A stretch of DNA of 64,000 nucleotides from assembly GCA_036504055.1 (NCBI GenBank), contig DASXVU010000030.1, positions 62,001 to 126,000 of the forward strand. The letters run 5' to 3'. Below the pieces are notes generated by a model, which made no database searches, had not been told where the DNA came from, and saw only the letters and a program-made list of their open reading frames with translations. The stretch's first letter is position 1. Each line of letters begins with the position of its first letter. Source of the DNA: Methanomassiliicoccales archaeon. GTDB lineage: Archaea; Thermoplasmatota; Thermoplasmata; Methanomassiliicoccales; UBA472. Of the stretch, positions 25,243 through 32,679 are shown one piece after another. A program made the translations under genes and the position numbers.

Positions 25243-26703
25243 TTATGTGAAAGCCTGCTTGGCCCACTTTCTCTCGATACCTCTGTAGAAGTACCAGGAG
25301 AACAGCGCCACGAATACCAGCACGATCCCGATCCCTCCCGCCGAGACCAGAGGCGTCGTATCGATCGAGAGCGACAGTATCGTGATGCCGAAATCGGGGA
25401 TCAACGCCAATGCGGTGAACTTTAGCATGATGTTCGGGTCGAACAGGAAGGAGTTGGTGCTAAGACCGGTGAGATATGCCGTCGCCAGGACCATGTATGC
25501 CCCGGTGATGTACAGCACCGGCAGCGCCAACCATAACAATCTCATCTCGTTGTTGAGCAGCGATATGCCGACCACGAAGATGGTGGAGATGACGCTGGTC
25601 AGGATGAAGAAAGCCAACAGCTTGCCCTTGATGACGCTGGGCACGCTCACTGGAAGTGTCTCGAAATAGTCGGCCAGATCGATGTTGGTAAGCCAGCTAT
25701 AGAGCATGACCCCGAAGAACCCGACCATACCGGCGTAGAAGACGCTGTTGAAACCGACCGGGATCTTGAGACCGTTATTGATGTACCAGGTGGTGAAAGA
25801 GAGGAACAGGAGCGGCGCGACGTAGGCAAAGCCGATCTTCTTGAGCAATCCGCTGCGAACGATGTCCACGAACTCCTTTGCCAGAAGGGCCTCGAACCTG
25901 CCGGCGAACTTCGTCATGGTCCGGTATCTGGAGAATACCTCCACGAACTGTGACTTCGCGCTTTCATACTCCTGCTTGACCAGAAGAACTGCGAACAGGG
26001 TGAAGGACACGACTGCGATCACGCTGACGGCGAAATAGAGCAGGACCACCCCGGGATCGTGCATGAACGGAGTCGATGATAGCTCCAATCCGATCGGGGG
26101 AAGCACATAACCCAGAGGATAGAGGTGAAATATGCCGAAACCGGCCATGAGCACGCCCAGGGCAGTGACGGCGATACCGAATGCAAGGGTACTGCGCGTG
26201 TACAGCACGGATATCGCGAACGACAGGGAAATGCCGAACAGGAAGGACAGGAACATCGCCACGAACAGCATCAGGCATGAGATCAGTGCATAATGCGCGA
26301 AGAACGATGCCAGCAGCAGGCCGCAGAACGCGGGGCCCAGGATTAGGACGGTGTAGAAGATGATGTCCCTTACGTACATGCCGAAAAAGGTAGAGCGGAA
26401 GGACAGGGGCAGCAGGAATGGCATCGCTATGATGAAGTTGACCTTGCCGTAGCGCCTCTCGATGTATGTGTGCCCCAAGAACCCGAAGGCGCCAACACTT
26501 ATTCCATAGATGAATATCCCGCCCAGCGCAAGGGTGAGCATATCGCCCAGCGGCAGTCCGGTCTGGAGGTTCGGGAAGCTCCCGGCGAAGAAGAAGGTGA
26601 GGACGAACACGTAGATGGGCATGGCCATGAACATGCGCCGCGATGTCTGGGAGACATGGAGACGGTATTCTTCCAGCAGCATCAGTCTAAGCAGGCTTGG
26701 CAT
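25243..26703 (-). CDS. ABC-2-type exporter permease
   Basis: The 486-residue protein has about twelve hydrophobic segments in two blocks separated by a cytoplasmic stretch (KSQFVEVFSRYRTMTKFAGRFEALLAKEFVDIVRSGLLKKIG). This is the usual layout of large archaeal ABC-2 permeases in which two halves of six helices are joined. It partners the ATPase encoded immediately upstream; start codon and ATPase stop overlap by 17 bases (ATG at 26703), and a second ATG at 26682 would avoid overlap. The exported substrate is unknown; drugs, lipids or peptides are possible. Confidence 0.82.
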   Translation of the reverse strand: MPSLLRLMLLEEYRLHVSQTSRRMFMAMPIYVFVLTFFFAGSFPNLQTGLPLGDMLTLALGGIFIYGISVGAFGFLGHTYIERRYGKVNFIIAMPFLLPLSFRSTFFGMYVRDIIFYTVLILGPAFCGLLLASFFAHYALISCLMLFVAMFLSFLFGISLSFAISVLYTRSTLAFGIAVTALGVLMAGFGIFHLYPLGYVLPPIGLELSSTPFMHDPGVVLLYFAVSVIAVVSFTLFAVLLVKQEYESAKSQFVEVFSRYRTMTKFAGRFEALLAKEFVDIVRSGLLKKIGFAYVAPLLFLSFTTWYINNGLKIPVGFNSVFYAGMVGFFGVMLYSWLTNIDLADYFETLPVSVPSVIKGKLLAFFILTSVISTIFVVGISLLNNEMRLLWLALPVLYITGAYMVLATAYLTGLSTNSFLFDPNIMLKFTALALIPDFGITILSLSIDTTPLVSAGGIGIVLVFVALFSWYFYRGIERKWAKQAFT

Positions 26704-27415
26704 AGTGGCTCCCCACCAATCTCAGGAATGCCGTTTCCAGGTCCTCTCCGTTCGAGGTGATCGCCTCGATCGAGGAGTTGAGCGCCATGTGTCCATGGTC
26801 CAGTATGATTATGTTGTGACAGAGCTTCTGCGCCGTTTCCAGGATATGAGAACAGAGGAACACCGTCCTGCCTTCGTCCCTAAGCGCTAAAAGATAGTCC
26901 TTCAGCCTGCGCTGATAGATCGGGTCCAGGTTGATGAACGGTTCGTCGAGGAATAGCAGTTTTGGCTCATGGATGAATGCCGCTGACAGCATCACCTTCT
27001 GCCTCATGCCCTTGGACAGGTCCCGGCACAAGGTACCCTTCGCCTCGGTAAGGTCGAAGAAATCCATCCAGCGGTCGATGCGCTTGTCCGCGTCCTCGAC
27101 CTTCCTTATGCTGCAGACGAACTGAAGGAACTCGGTGGCAGTAAGATAGCTTGGCGGCGATTCCACTTCGGGCACGATCCCGATGGCCTTCTTGACCTCG
27201 ATGGAACTGACAGACGGGTTCATTCCCAGCACCGAACAGCTGCCGCCAGTGGCCTGTATCTGGCCGGTCATGATCTTGAGGAGGGTGGATTTCCCCGCAC
27301 CGTTTGGTCCGAAACATCCGAAGAAGTCTCCCTGCTCGACCTTGAAACTGATATTGTCCAGGGCAGTGAAGCTCCCGTACTTCTTCGTTATCGAATCCAC
27401 CTGAACAACGGGCAT
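26687..27415 (-). CDS. ABC exporter ATPase
   Basis: The 242-residue ATPase has Walker A GPNGAGKST at 37-45, a CRDLSKGMRQKVMLSAAFIHEPKLLFLDEP signature-Walker B segment and the H-loop CSHILE. The signature is LSKGM rather than LSGG, common in ABC-2 export ATPases. It energises the permease downstream. The start is at 27415 and the divergent HTH regulator begins 400 bases away at 27823, with a phased operator pair near that regulator; it may regulate this exporter too. Confidence 0.9.
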   Translation of the reverse strand: MPVVQVDSITKKYGSFTALDNISFKVEQGDFFGCFGPNGAGKSTLLKIMTGQIQATGGSCSVLGMNPSVSSIEVKKAIGIVPEVESPPSYLTATEFLQFVCSIRKVEDADKRIDRWMDFFDLTEAKGTLCRDLSKGMRQKVMLSAAFIHEPKLLFLDEPFINLDPIYQRRLKDYLLALRDEGRTVFLCSHILETAQKLCHNIIILDHGHMALNSSIEAITSNGEDLETAFLRLVGSHYAKPA

Positions 27416-27764
27416 AGTGCTCGATTAGGAATGATGCTATATAACGACAGTGACAAGAATATCACTCCTCATTTTGTTACTGGAATCAAGAATCGAATGA
27501 GCGGGACAGTCGATCTGCAGGCGAACACCGGGCAATAAGGATGTCGTTCCTGGAACTGTTACGGACCGGGGACGGCAGCTCGGTCTTGGGAGACAGGCCA
27601 CAAGGTCTTACGTGAAACCCATGACGACCTGCCCAATGGCAAAACTGACAACTGTTCGCCGGCACGTTATCAAGAAGACCGCTCGATATGTTCGGTAGCT
27701 TGTCTGAATTGGTCGATCCTGATCATCCTTGAGAGGATTCCAGAGAGTTTGATATATTACCAAA
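27416..27764. other. Divergent spacer without a gene
   Basis: Between the ABC ATPase start and the operator region no convincing reading frame is seen. A 24-codon ATG frame at 27541 (MSFLELLRTGDGSSVLGD) resembles the beginning of a homocysteine-methyltransferase-type protein but ends at once in TGA. TTGATATATTACC at about 27749-27761 is a TATA-like element pointing to the regulator. Confidence 0.35.
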
Positions 27765-27797
27765 TGATATCACATGCCCAACTCAGTGATATCACAT
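27765..27797 (+). promoter_or_regulatory. Two TGATATCACAT sites 22 bp apart: candidate operator
   Basis: TGATATCACAT occurs at 27765-27775 and again at 27787-27797. The second copy with its preceding base gives the ten-base palindrome GTGATATCAC; the first gives ATGATATCAC. The 22-bp step is two helical turns, so two dimers could bind the same DNA face. The sites lie just after a GATATATTACC TATA-like element, over the expected transcription start, a position typical of archaeal repressor sites. The winged HTH protein that starts at 27823 is the obvious candidate ligand. Confidence 0.55.
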
Positions 27798-27822
27798 ATC
27801 ACGCCATTCTTGAGGTGGGCAA

Positions 27823-28164
27823 ATGAAGGGCAAGAGCATCCTTACGAACAAGATCGAGAGTGAGATTGAGCTCCTGGAAAGGCACGTCAAGATGCTGAAC
27901 GCGATCATGGCGCACGAGCCTATCGGGATTATTCGTCTCTCGGAACTGTTGGATATCCCCCAGCACAAGGTAAGGTACTCGCTCCGCATTTTGGAACAGG
28001 AAGGGCTGATCAACCCTTCGCCTGAGGGGGCCGTCACCACAGAGAAACTGCAGACGTTCTTTGAGGACCTGAAGGATATACTGCAGCACATGGATGAGAC
28101 GGTCAACGCGCTTCGGACCTCACTAGAGGGTCAGGTATACGAGGCAAAAAAGATTAATAAATGA
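27823..28164 (+). CDS. Small winged-HTH regulator with coiled-coil tail
   Basis: The 113-residue protein has a coiled-coil-like start (NKIESEIELLERHVKMLNAI), a winged HTH (PIGIIRLSELLDIPQHKVRYSLRILEQEGLINPSPEGAVTTEKL) and a helical C-terminus (FFEDLKDILQHMDETVNAL). GAGGTGGGC lies just upstream of the ATG, so it has a normal leader. Dimerisation through the helices is expected. Two phased TGATATCACAT sites over its promoter suggest autorepression. It is divergent from the ABC-2 exporter genes. Confidence 0.8.
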   Translation: MKGKSILTNKIESEIELLERHVKMLNAIMAHEPIGIIRLSELLDIPQHKVRYSLRILEQEGLINPSPEGAVTTEKLQTFFEDLKDILQHMDETVNALRTSLEGQVYEAKKINK

Positions 28165-28189
28165 CCAGTTATGTCTCGCCAGTTCACAG

Positions 28190-28265
28190 GCCGTCGTAGC
28201 TCAGTCGGTAGAGCGTGGGACTGTTAATCCCAAGGTCATCGGTTCGATCCCGATCGACGGCGCCA
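28190..28265 (+). tRNA. tRNA-Asn (GUU)
   Basis: A full cloverleaf is readable: acceptor GCCGTCG/CGACGGC, D stem GCTC/GAGC, anticodon stem TGGGA/TCCCA with loop CTGTTAA (anticodon GTT), and T arm ATCGG-TTCGATC-CCGAT. The discriminator is G at 28262 and CCA is encoded (28263-28265). No intron. GATTAATAAATG about 30-40 bases upstream is a TATA-like promoter. Confidence 0.95.
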
Positions 28266-28613
28266 AGATCCTCCATTTCTTAGGAATTGCATGAACTAGC
28301 CATTGCTCATCCGTTCGATGAAAGACCGGGCACGATCGTATGGTCCGTTCATAAAAAATTGGGATCGGCTATTTCGGAATTTTGACTGTTTGGGACGGAG
28401 CCGGGGGGTGGCCCGTCCCATTTTGGGGGTATTGCCGTCGCCACGAAAACCCAGGCCCATATCGAAGCCTTCCACCGCGGCGTCCGGTCATAGATCCTTA
28501 GGGCTAACACCGGCCAATTATCCTTATAACCGTGCCCATCCGGATATCAACTCCGATACCGAGCGCGACCGCTGGGTTTATCAAAGGAAGGCTATATTCT
28601 GCATTCGATAGAC
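28266..28613. other. Spacer with a strong GC hairpin at 28392-28419
   Basis: No convincing gene is seen between tRNA-Asn and the ferritin-like gene. GGGACGG-A-GCC pairs with GGC-CCGTCCC around a GGGGGGT loop (28392-28419) and is followed by ATTTTGGGGG. The hairpin has ten base pairs with one bulged base. It lies 130 bases past the tRNA, so it may end a longer transcript or belong to a small RNA. TTTATC at about 28577 is a TATA-like element for the gene at 28614. Confidence 0.4.
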
Positions 28614-28898
28614 ATGCTCTCAAAGATCCCGATCATTCTAGAGAAGATCGATCCGAAGTCGATTGACATGGAGATACTGCGGGCGGCGATCATCGGCGAA
28701 CTCGACGCCATCAACCTCTACGAACAGATGGCCGGCCTCACGCAGAACGAGGACCTACGCAAGGTCCTGTTGGACGTGGCCAAGGAAGAGAAGACCCATG
28801 TGGGCGAGTTCCAGGCGATGCTCCTTCGCCTAGACCCGGAACAGGTCAAGGAGCTCAAGGCGGGGAAGCAAGAAGTGGATGAGATGATGGAGAAATGA
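28614..28898 (+). CDS. Short ferritin-like diiron protein (EncFtn/rubrerythrin type)
   Basis: The 94-residue protein is a two-helix ferritin-like hairpin. IIGELDAINLYEQMAGL carries E29, Y36 and E37, and VAKEEKTHVGEFQ supplies E59-x2-H62, the iron-binding pattern of encapsulated ferritins and short rubrerythrin-like proteins. Such half-ferritins dimerise to complete a diiron ferroxidase site. The family often travels with an encapsulin shell gene, but none is in this window. It probably oxidises and stores iron in stress. A good hairpin terminator follows directly. Confidence 0.85.
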   Translation: MLSKIPIILEKIDPKSIDMEILRAAIIGELDAINLYEQMAGLTQNEDLRKVLLDVAKEEKTHVGEFQAMLLRLDPEQVKELKAGKQEVDEMMEK

Positions 28899-28906
28899 TC
28901 TCCCCT

Positions 28907-28942
28907 GAGCGGATCGTCCTTGATCCGCTCCTTTTATTCTTT
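28907..28942 (+). terminator. Hairpin terminator of the ferritin-like gene
   Basis: GAGCGGATC (28907-28915) and GATCCGCTC (28922-28930) form a perfect nine-base-pair stem with loop GTCCTT, followed by CTTTTATTCTTT. It begins nine bases after the stop codon. The form is that of an intrinsic terminator. Confidence 0.7.
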
Positions 28943-29069
28943 CATCCCGTGTTGTACCACGCTGATGCTTCGAGATTCGGGGCCTGATGTCGGTCGAACA
29001 AAAGGACCTATCAGAGCGGTCGAGGCATAATGATTGCGAAGGACTGTTCAGATATGGCCCCACTCCTCA

Positions 29070-29426
29070 TCACACGGTTTCCGGCTGCCTTATCATGGTG
29101 AGCAGCATCTTGAACTGTTTGACAGCCTTGAGGGAGTGTTCCTCATTGGCCGGCATTATGATCACGTCGCCAGCCTTCATGGAATGGACGATGCCTGACA
29201 GAGTGAGGTCGACCTCGCCTTCCAGCACATGCACCATGGCGTCATACGGAGCCGCATGTTCGCTGAGCCCCTGGCCCTCGTCAAAGGCGAACACGGTGAC
29301 CGTTCCTACCGGCTTGTCGATCAGCGTCCTGCTGACGATCGAACCCTCCTGATAGGATACCAGGTCGTTCATCTTAAGATGTTTTCCCAGCATCTCTGCA
29401 GGTCCGGATCCAATCTTTTTGGCCAT
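29070..29426 (-). CDS. Cupin-domain protein
   Basis: The 118-residue protein is a single cupin_2 domain: LSEHAAPYDAMVHVLEGEVDLTLSGIVHSMKAGDVIIMPANEEHSLKAV. H and E of the first cupin motif and H of the second (NEEHSL) can bind a metal. Small cupins of this sort sense or bind metals and small ligands, or act as isomerases and dioxygenases; the sequence does not decide. It is separate from its neighbours and preceded by no clear promoter. Confidence 0.85.
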   Translation of the reverse strand: MAKKIGSGPAEMLGKHLKMNDLVSYQEGSIVSRTLIDKPVGTVTVFAFDEGQGLSEHAAPYDAMVHVLEGEVDLTLSGIVHSMKAGDVIIMPANEEHSLKAVKQFKMLLTMIRQPETV

Positions 29427-29469
29427 GTGATCGGTTATGGATTGGAACCTAGTTCTAATAATCGTTCCG

Positions 29470-29850
29470 TCATCGAGGCTTCTTCTTTTTGGGTGGCTTG
29501 ACAGGCAGCGAGACCACGAAGGCGTATGAGCGCTCGATCCATGGCCTTAGCATTTCCAGGTCCTCCAATGCTGAGGCGGGCACTGAAACGTACTCTCGCA
29601 TGACAGTGCTTTCCGTTGGCGCGAACACTCCCGCCCCAGGGATCTCCTTCTTGATGGCCTGCCCATCCTCGTCGGATAGCCTGAGGAATGCGCCTTCTCC
29701 GAAGACCCCCAAGAACATGTTGCCATTGATGAACCATACATCCGCCCCGAACATCTTCCTGCGTTCGCCCTGATACTTCTCCAAAAGGGGTACCAGCCGT
29801 TCTCCCAGTTCCCTCGATGCCTTGGGCCACGGTTTCCGATCCATGTTCAT
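29470..29850 (-). CDS. TfoX/Sxy N-terminal-domain protein
   Basis: The 126-residue protein carries the TfoX N-terminal fold: LVPLLEKYQGERRKMFGADVWFINGNMFLGVFGEGAFLRLSDEDGQAI with the KMFG and W/F-x-N-G-x-M segments. The C-terminus ends in a basic PVKPPKKKKPR tail. In bacteria TfoX regulates competence, but the stand-alone domain is widespread in archaea with no known role. Start at 29850, or at the second ATG two codons later. It faces the acidic gene at 30018 divergently. Confidence 0.8.
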   Translation of the reverse strand: MNMDRKPWPKASRELGERLVPLLEKYQGERRKMFGADVWFINGNMFLGVFGEGAFLRLSDEDGQAIKKEIPGAGVFAPTESTVMREYVSVPASALEDLEMLRPWIERSYAFVVSLPVKPPKKKKPR

Positions 29851-30017
29851 TGATCTGTGCCGGGATCGTATAATGCTATTTGGAAGAACATCTCCTGTAG
29901 CTCCATTAGATAAGTCTCGTTATGATGTCGATGGAGACGAAGTTCGAGCCGAAACTTGTATAGCTCCATAATGGACTCGGAAATTCTATAAACCATGGGA
30001 AAAATGAGAGTATCGGA

Positions 30018-30536
30018 ATGAAGACCGTCGACGAAATGAAGAACATGATCATGGTCTGCCTGAAGGAAATGATCGCAGACGACCAACAGGTGAAGAAGTT
30101 CACCACCACCAGTCATACCAAGCGGTTGTCGGACAGACAATTCCTTGATTATTTTGCTCAAAAATATGGAGACAGGGCAATCGTCGAGATAGGCGCCAAT
30201 GACATATTGAACCTGTTCACCACCGAATTGAACATGAAGTGGGTATCCGACGGGAAGAAGACCGGCCTGGACGGCTTTACGATCGGCGGCATGCCGATAC
30301 TTGACTACATCAAGGGTTATCAGCTGAACGAGGTCGTACCGGCGCCTCAAGAAGAGAAGGTGGAGCTCACGGAAGAGGAACAGCTGGAAGCCCTGTACGG
30401 AAAGATGTTCGAGAACAGGGTCATTGACCAGAAGATATCCGAACACGGCAAGGAGATCCAGAGCAAGAAAAAGCCAGATGCTCTGGCGAGTTCAGAAACG
30501 GATGATGATGTGGAAGAGACCGAGTTCATAAATTGA
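30018..30536 (+). CDS. Uncharacterised acidic 172-residue protein
   Basis: I do not recognise a family. The N-terminal 110 residues (MKTVDEMKNMIMVCLKEMIADDQQVKKFTTTSHTKRLSDRQFLDYF and then YGDRAIVEIGANDILNLFTTELNMKWVSDGKKTGLDGFTIGGMPILDYI) look folded and mixed alpha/beta. The C-terminal 60 residues are strongly acidic and low-complexity (EEKVELTEEEQLEAL, then SSETDDDVEETEFIN), hence likely disordered. There is no signal peptide or membrane segment. Codon use fits the genome. Neighbours give no functional hint. Confidence 0.65.
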   Translation: MKTVDEMKNMIMVCLKEMIADDQQVKKFTTTSHTKRLSDRQFLDYFAQKYGDRAIVEIGANDILNLFTTELNMKWVSDGKKTGLDGFTIGGMPILDYIKGYQLNEVVPAPQEEKVELTEEEQLEALYGKMFENRVIDQKISEHGKEIQSKKKPDALASSETDDDVEETEFIN

Positions 30537-30837
30537 TTTTTCTATTTTCTTAAGAACAATTCATTGTCCAGCTGAAAATAGGGCGTCGGATCACCCCGCG
30601 GGCACTTTTCGGCTATCGTGAAGAGCTATGGACAAGGCCTCGATGTGGGGATGCCGAATTCCGGAAACATCGCCGGCAATGACATGCTGACGAGCGAACT
30701 TCCATGTCGGCGATGAAATGGGCGAGCGAGATCTCCATGATGGTCCAGAGAGAGTGGGCCTGCAGGTTCCCCACCCCGTGAAGACGGATGTTCCTGGCTT
30801 AATTGATTCCGATGTCAGGGATAATCACAGAGGATGA
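30537..30837. other. Spacer without a supported gene
   Basis: About 300 bases separate the acidic protein from the DUF2284 gene. A short protein-like frame can be read leftward from about 30800 (RNIRLHGVGNLQAHSLWTIMEISLAHFIADMEV) but has no start or ribosome site and breaks soon afterwards. It may be a gene relic. Nothing else is visible. Confidence 0.3.
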
Positions 30838-31464
30838 TCACTCGACCAGCAGTATCCCGGTCCACACCGGGTCCTCCTTCACCGGGAACTCCACCCCGGC
30901 CCCTGCGTTCTCTGCAGTAAGGATCACGTCGATGCCTACCGCTTCCATCGATGGTCTTGCCTCAAAAGGATGCCTGCAGGGTTCGCCAGAAGAAATCCCA
31001 ACGCACTCATCGCACAGCGAGCACGCCCCGCCTGAGAGGGCCAGCGCGAAACGGTGACCCATCATCATGGCGTCACGCTCCAGTTTGTTCAGTATGCCTT
31101 CGAAAGAACGGGTGCTGGCGCGCAGCTGCCGGCGGTAATCCTCATCATTGATCACCTCGACCAGGCTGGTCGCCCCCAACCTGCGCTCCACCGATGCCAG
31201 GTCCGTAACTATCTTGGCCTGCACCAGGATGGCGAACTTGTATCTTTCCAGGGATTTGACGAACTCCTCCGGCTTGACGCAATTGGGAGGACACATGAGG
31301 TTTCTTCCGTAGTGCGCACAACGGGGGATCTGACATTTCAGGCTGACGCGCGGGTCCATGACCACATAACTGATCGGTAGCGGGACGGCCTTCGAAGCCC
31401 CATAGTCCGCGGCCTTGCTGCAGAGTTCTGCTAGATGCTCTTCGATCGCTGTTGGCATGTTCAT
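30838..31464 (-). CDS. DUF2284 Cys-rich metal-binding protein
   Basis: The 208-residue protein matches DUF2284: LKCQIPRCAHYGRNLMCPPNCVKPEEFVKSLERYKFAILVQ near the N-terminus gives four Cys, and ALSGGACSLCDECVGISSGEPCRHPFEARPSMEA gives four more. The family occurs in anaerobic archaea and bacteria and probably binds iron-sulfur clusters or zinc; some members are linked to corrinoid and methyl-transfer metabolism. The exact function is unknown. Start MNMPTAIEEH, with a second ATG two codons later. Confidence 0.88.
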   Translation of the reverse strand: MNMPTAIEEHLAELCSKAADYGASKAVPLPISYVVMDPRVSLKCQIPRCAHYGRNLMCPPNCVKPEEFVKSLERYKFAILVQAKIVTDLASVERRLGATSLVEVINDEDYRRQLRASTRSFEGILNKLERDAMMMGHRFALALSGGACSLCDECVGISSGEPCRHPFEARPSMEAVGIDVILTAENAGAGVEFPVKEDPVWTGILLVE

Positions 31465-31595
31465 ATCCCTTCGTCAAGATGATTAGAGAGTAGAGGATAT
31501 ATTAATTGCCGAGCCAAGGCAAAATGCCTCACCCAGCAGGTCCCGGTTCATGGACATTAGTTTTATATGCGGGCTATCCTTAACCTGTCCTTAAC

Positions 31596-31696
31596 GGGTC
31601 CGTAGCTTAGTCCGGTGGAGCGTCAGGCTCATAGGATGCCACTTAGCCATCTAAGAAACCCGATGGTCGTCGGTTCGAATCCGACCGGGCCCACCA
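31596..31696 (+). tRNA. Elongator tRNA-Met (CAU) with 24-nt intron
   Basis: The cloverleaf has acceptor GGGTCCG/CGGGCCC (one T-G pair), D stem GCTT/GAGC, T arm GTCGG-TTCGAAT-CCGAC, discriminator A and an encoded CCA. Anticodon CAT is at 31630-31632. Removing 24 bases after A37 leaves the loop CTCATAA and stem TCAGG/CCCGA, with an A-C mismatch at 29-41. The first bases (GGG, not AGC) and stem make it an elongator. TTTTATATGC lies 26-35 bases upstream. Confidence 0.93.
31634..31657 (+). other. tRNA intron at canonical position 37/38 with BHB motif
   Basis: The 24-base intron forms a bulge-helix-bulge: inner helix GATG/CATC, three-base bulges TAG and AAA, and central helix CTCA/TAAG containing one C-A mismatch involving the first anticodon base C34. 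The cut sites predicted from the bulges (after A37 and before A38) match the canonical intron borders. Confidence 0.85.
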
Positions 31697-31797
31697 TTCT
31701 TCAATCATTTTCCAACATGCTTAGTTCTACTCTAGATTTCTCAGCGTTCATGTTACCTAAACTTACATAGTTCAACCCTGAGCTAACTAACACCAAT

Positions 31798-31818
31798 ATT
31801 GTTCCTTTGCAGAACAAT
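31798..31818. repeat. Inverted repeat ATTGTTC/GAACAAT upstream of the transposase relic
   Basis: ATTGTTC (31798-31804) and GAACAAT (31812-31818) form a seven-base inverted repeat around CTTTGCA. TGCAGAAC occurs again about 30 bases downstream at the beginning of the relic. It could be part of an insertion-sequence end, but no partner is seen on the other side. Confidence 0.3.
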
Positions 31819-32264
31819 TACAACATGATCCTGTCTTATTGCAGAACGATTTGGTACATCCGCGAGGTCTCGGCAGATTTGGCATATTCGTCCCGGACAA
31901 ACATCGAGACCGTCAAGAGCATGGGCGGCACCCCATTCATCCCCTCAAGAGCAAGGCGAAAGAGAAAGGAAACGGTTCGGCATGGAGGAGGATGTATCAC
32001 ATCCTCCAACTGAACAGCGAAGAGTTCATGGAGCACTATCATAAGCGCTCAAACATCGAAGCGACCAATGCGGCAGTAAAGCGGAAGTTCGGCGAGACTC
32101 TGAAGTCAAAGAATCAGCAGCGCAGATCAACGAGCTTTTCGCGAAAATTATCGCCTATAATATCACGGTCAAATCCACGAGATGTATGAGAACGGGATAG
32201 AGCCGGATTTTTTCCACCTCCGTCAAACTCTGGGCAACGGTGCCTTAAGCGCGGAAGCATCTTA
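31807..32264 (+). pseudogene. Decayed DDE transposase (C-terminal part, several frameshifts)
   Basis: Three frames together spell the end of an IS5/IS1182-like DDE transposase: VSADLAYSSRTNIETVKSMGGTPFIP in frame one; after a break near 31945, SKAKEKGNGSAWRRMYHILQLNSEEFMEHYHKRSNIEATNAAVKRKFGETLKSKNQQ in the next frame; then AQINELFAKIIAYNIT and finally IHEMYENGIEPDFFHLRQ after further shifts. The HYHKRSNIEATNAAVKRKFG segment holds the family's conserved catalytic Glu region. The N-terminal catalytic half is absent. Frameshifts in three places show it is dead. Confidence 0.8.
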
Positions 32265-32286
32265 AGTTAGGCGCTTTGATGCAACA

Positions 32287-32448
32287 TTACTTGGACATTG
32301 CATCTTTCCACTGTTCCAGCCATTTCCTGTATGCCCATTTGTGCAATTTGCATGCGTTACGCTTTGGTTTGTTGTGGACATGAGGACAAAACTTGTCATC
32401 TGTGATCTCCAACTCTCCTTTCTTTAGAGGCTCCATGAACCATGACAT
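32287..32448 (-). CDS. Small Cys/His protein, hypothetical
   Basis: The 53-residue protein begins MSWFMEPLKKGELEITDDKF and continues CPHVHNKPKRNACKLHKWAYRKWLEQWKDAMSK. The C-x2-H-x...C-x2-H spacing could bind a metal. The start at 32448 is chosen because AAAGGTGATGG is a strong ribosome site five or more bases upstream; a longer reading frame starting eight codons earlier lacks one. It lies just beyond the transposase relic. Function unknown. Confidence 0.55.
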   Translation of the reverse strand: MSWFMEPLKKGELEITDDKFCPHVHNKPKRNACKLHKWAYRKWLEQWKDAMSK

Positions 32449-32632
32449 TTTTCCATCACCTTTCTCTGTCAATGGAGGCTTTAGAGATTACATAAATGAT
32501 CCGATGTGATTCCAATTATCTGTTGCACCTAATATAGCCATTCTGCACCCAATGTCCTAGTTCATTCTCACTTAAAATGTAAAGCCTGCTCAAGGCCATT
32601 CCTTTTACCTCAATTCAATAAATATTAATACC

Positions 32633-32660
32633 TATAGTCATTTACTGACTTATAGTCATT
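32633..32660 (+). promoter_or_regulatory. Palindromic/direct-repeat operator before flavodoxin operon
   Basis: AGTCA-TTTAC-TGACT at 32636-32650 is a perfect five-base inverted repeat, and TATAGTCATT appears twice, at 32633 and 32651 (18-bp step). The sites lie between a TATA-like AATAAATATTAATA (about 32616-32629) and the ATG at 32680. GGAGAG before the ATG is the ribosome site. A TetR protein encoded third in this operon is the likely ligand. Confidence 0.5.
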
Positions 32661-32679
32661 AATTGAAGGAGAGTATAGT

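Noticed and set aside
27541-27615. Start of a homocysteine-methyltransferase-like frame (MSFLELLRTGD)
   Set aside because: It stops after 24 codons and no continuation is found in other frames.
28614-28898. Encapsulin system around the ferritin-like gene
   Set aside because: No HK97-fold shell protein is encoded anywhere in the window.
30600-30800. Protein-like reverse frame (RNIRLHGVGNLQAHSLWTIME)
   Set aside because: No start codon or ribosome site and early break; similarity not recognised.
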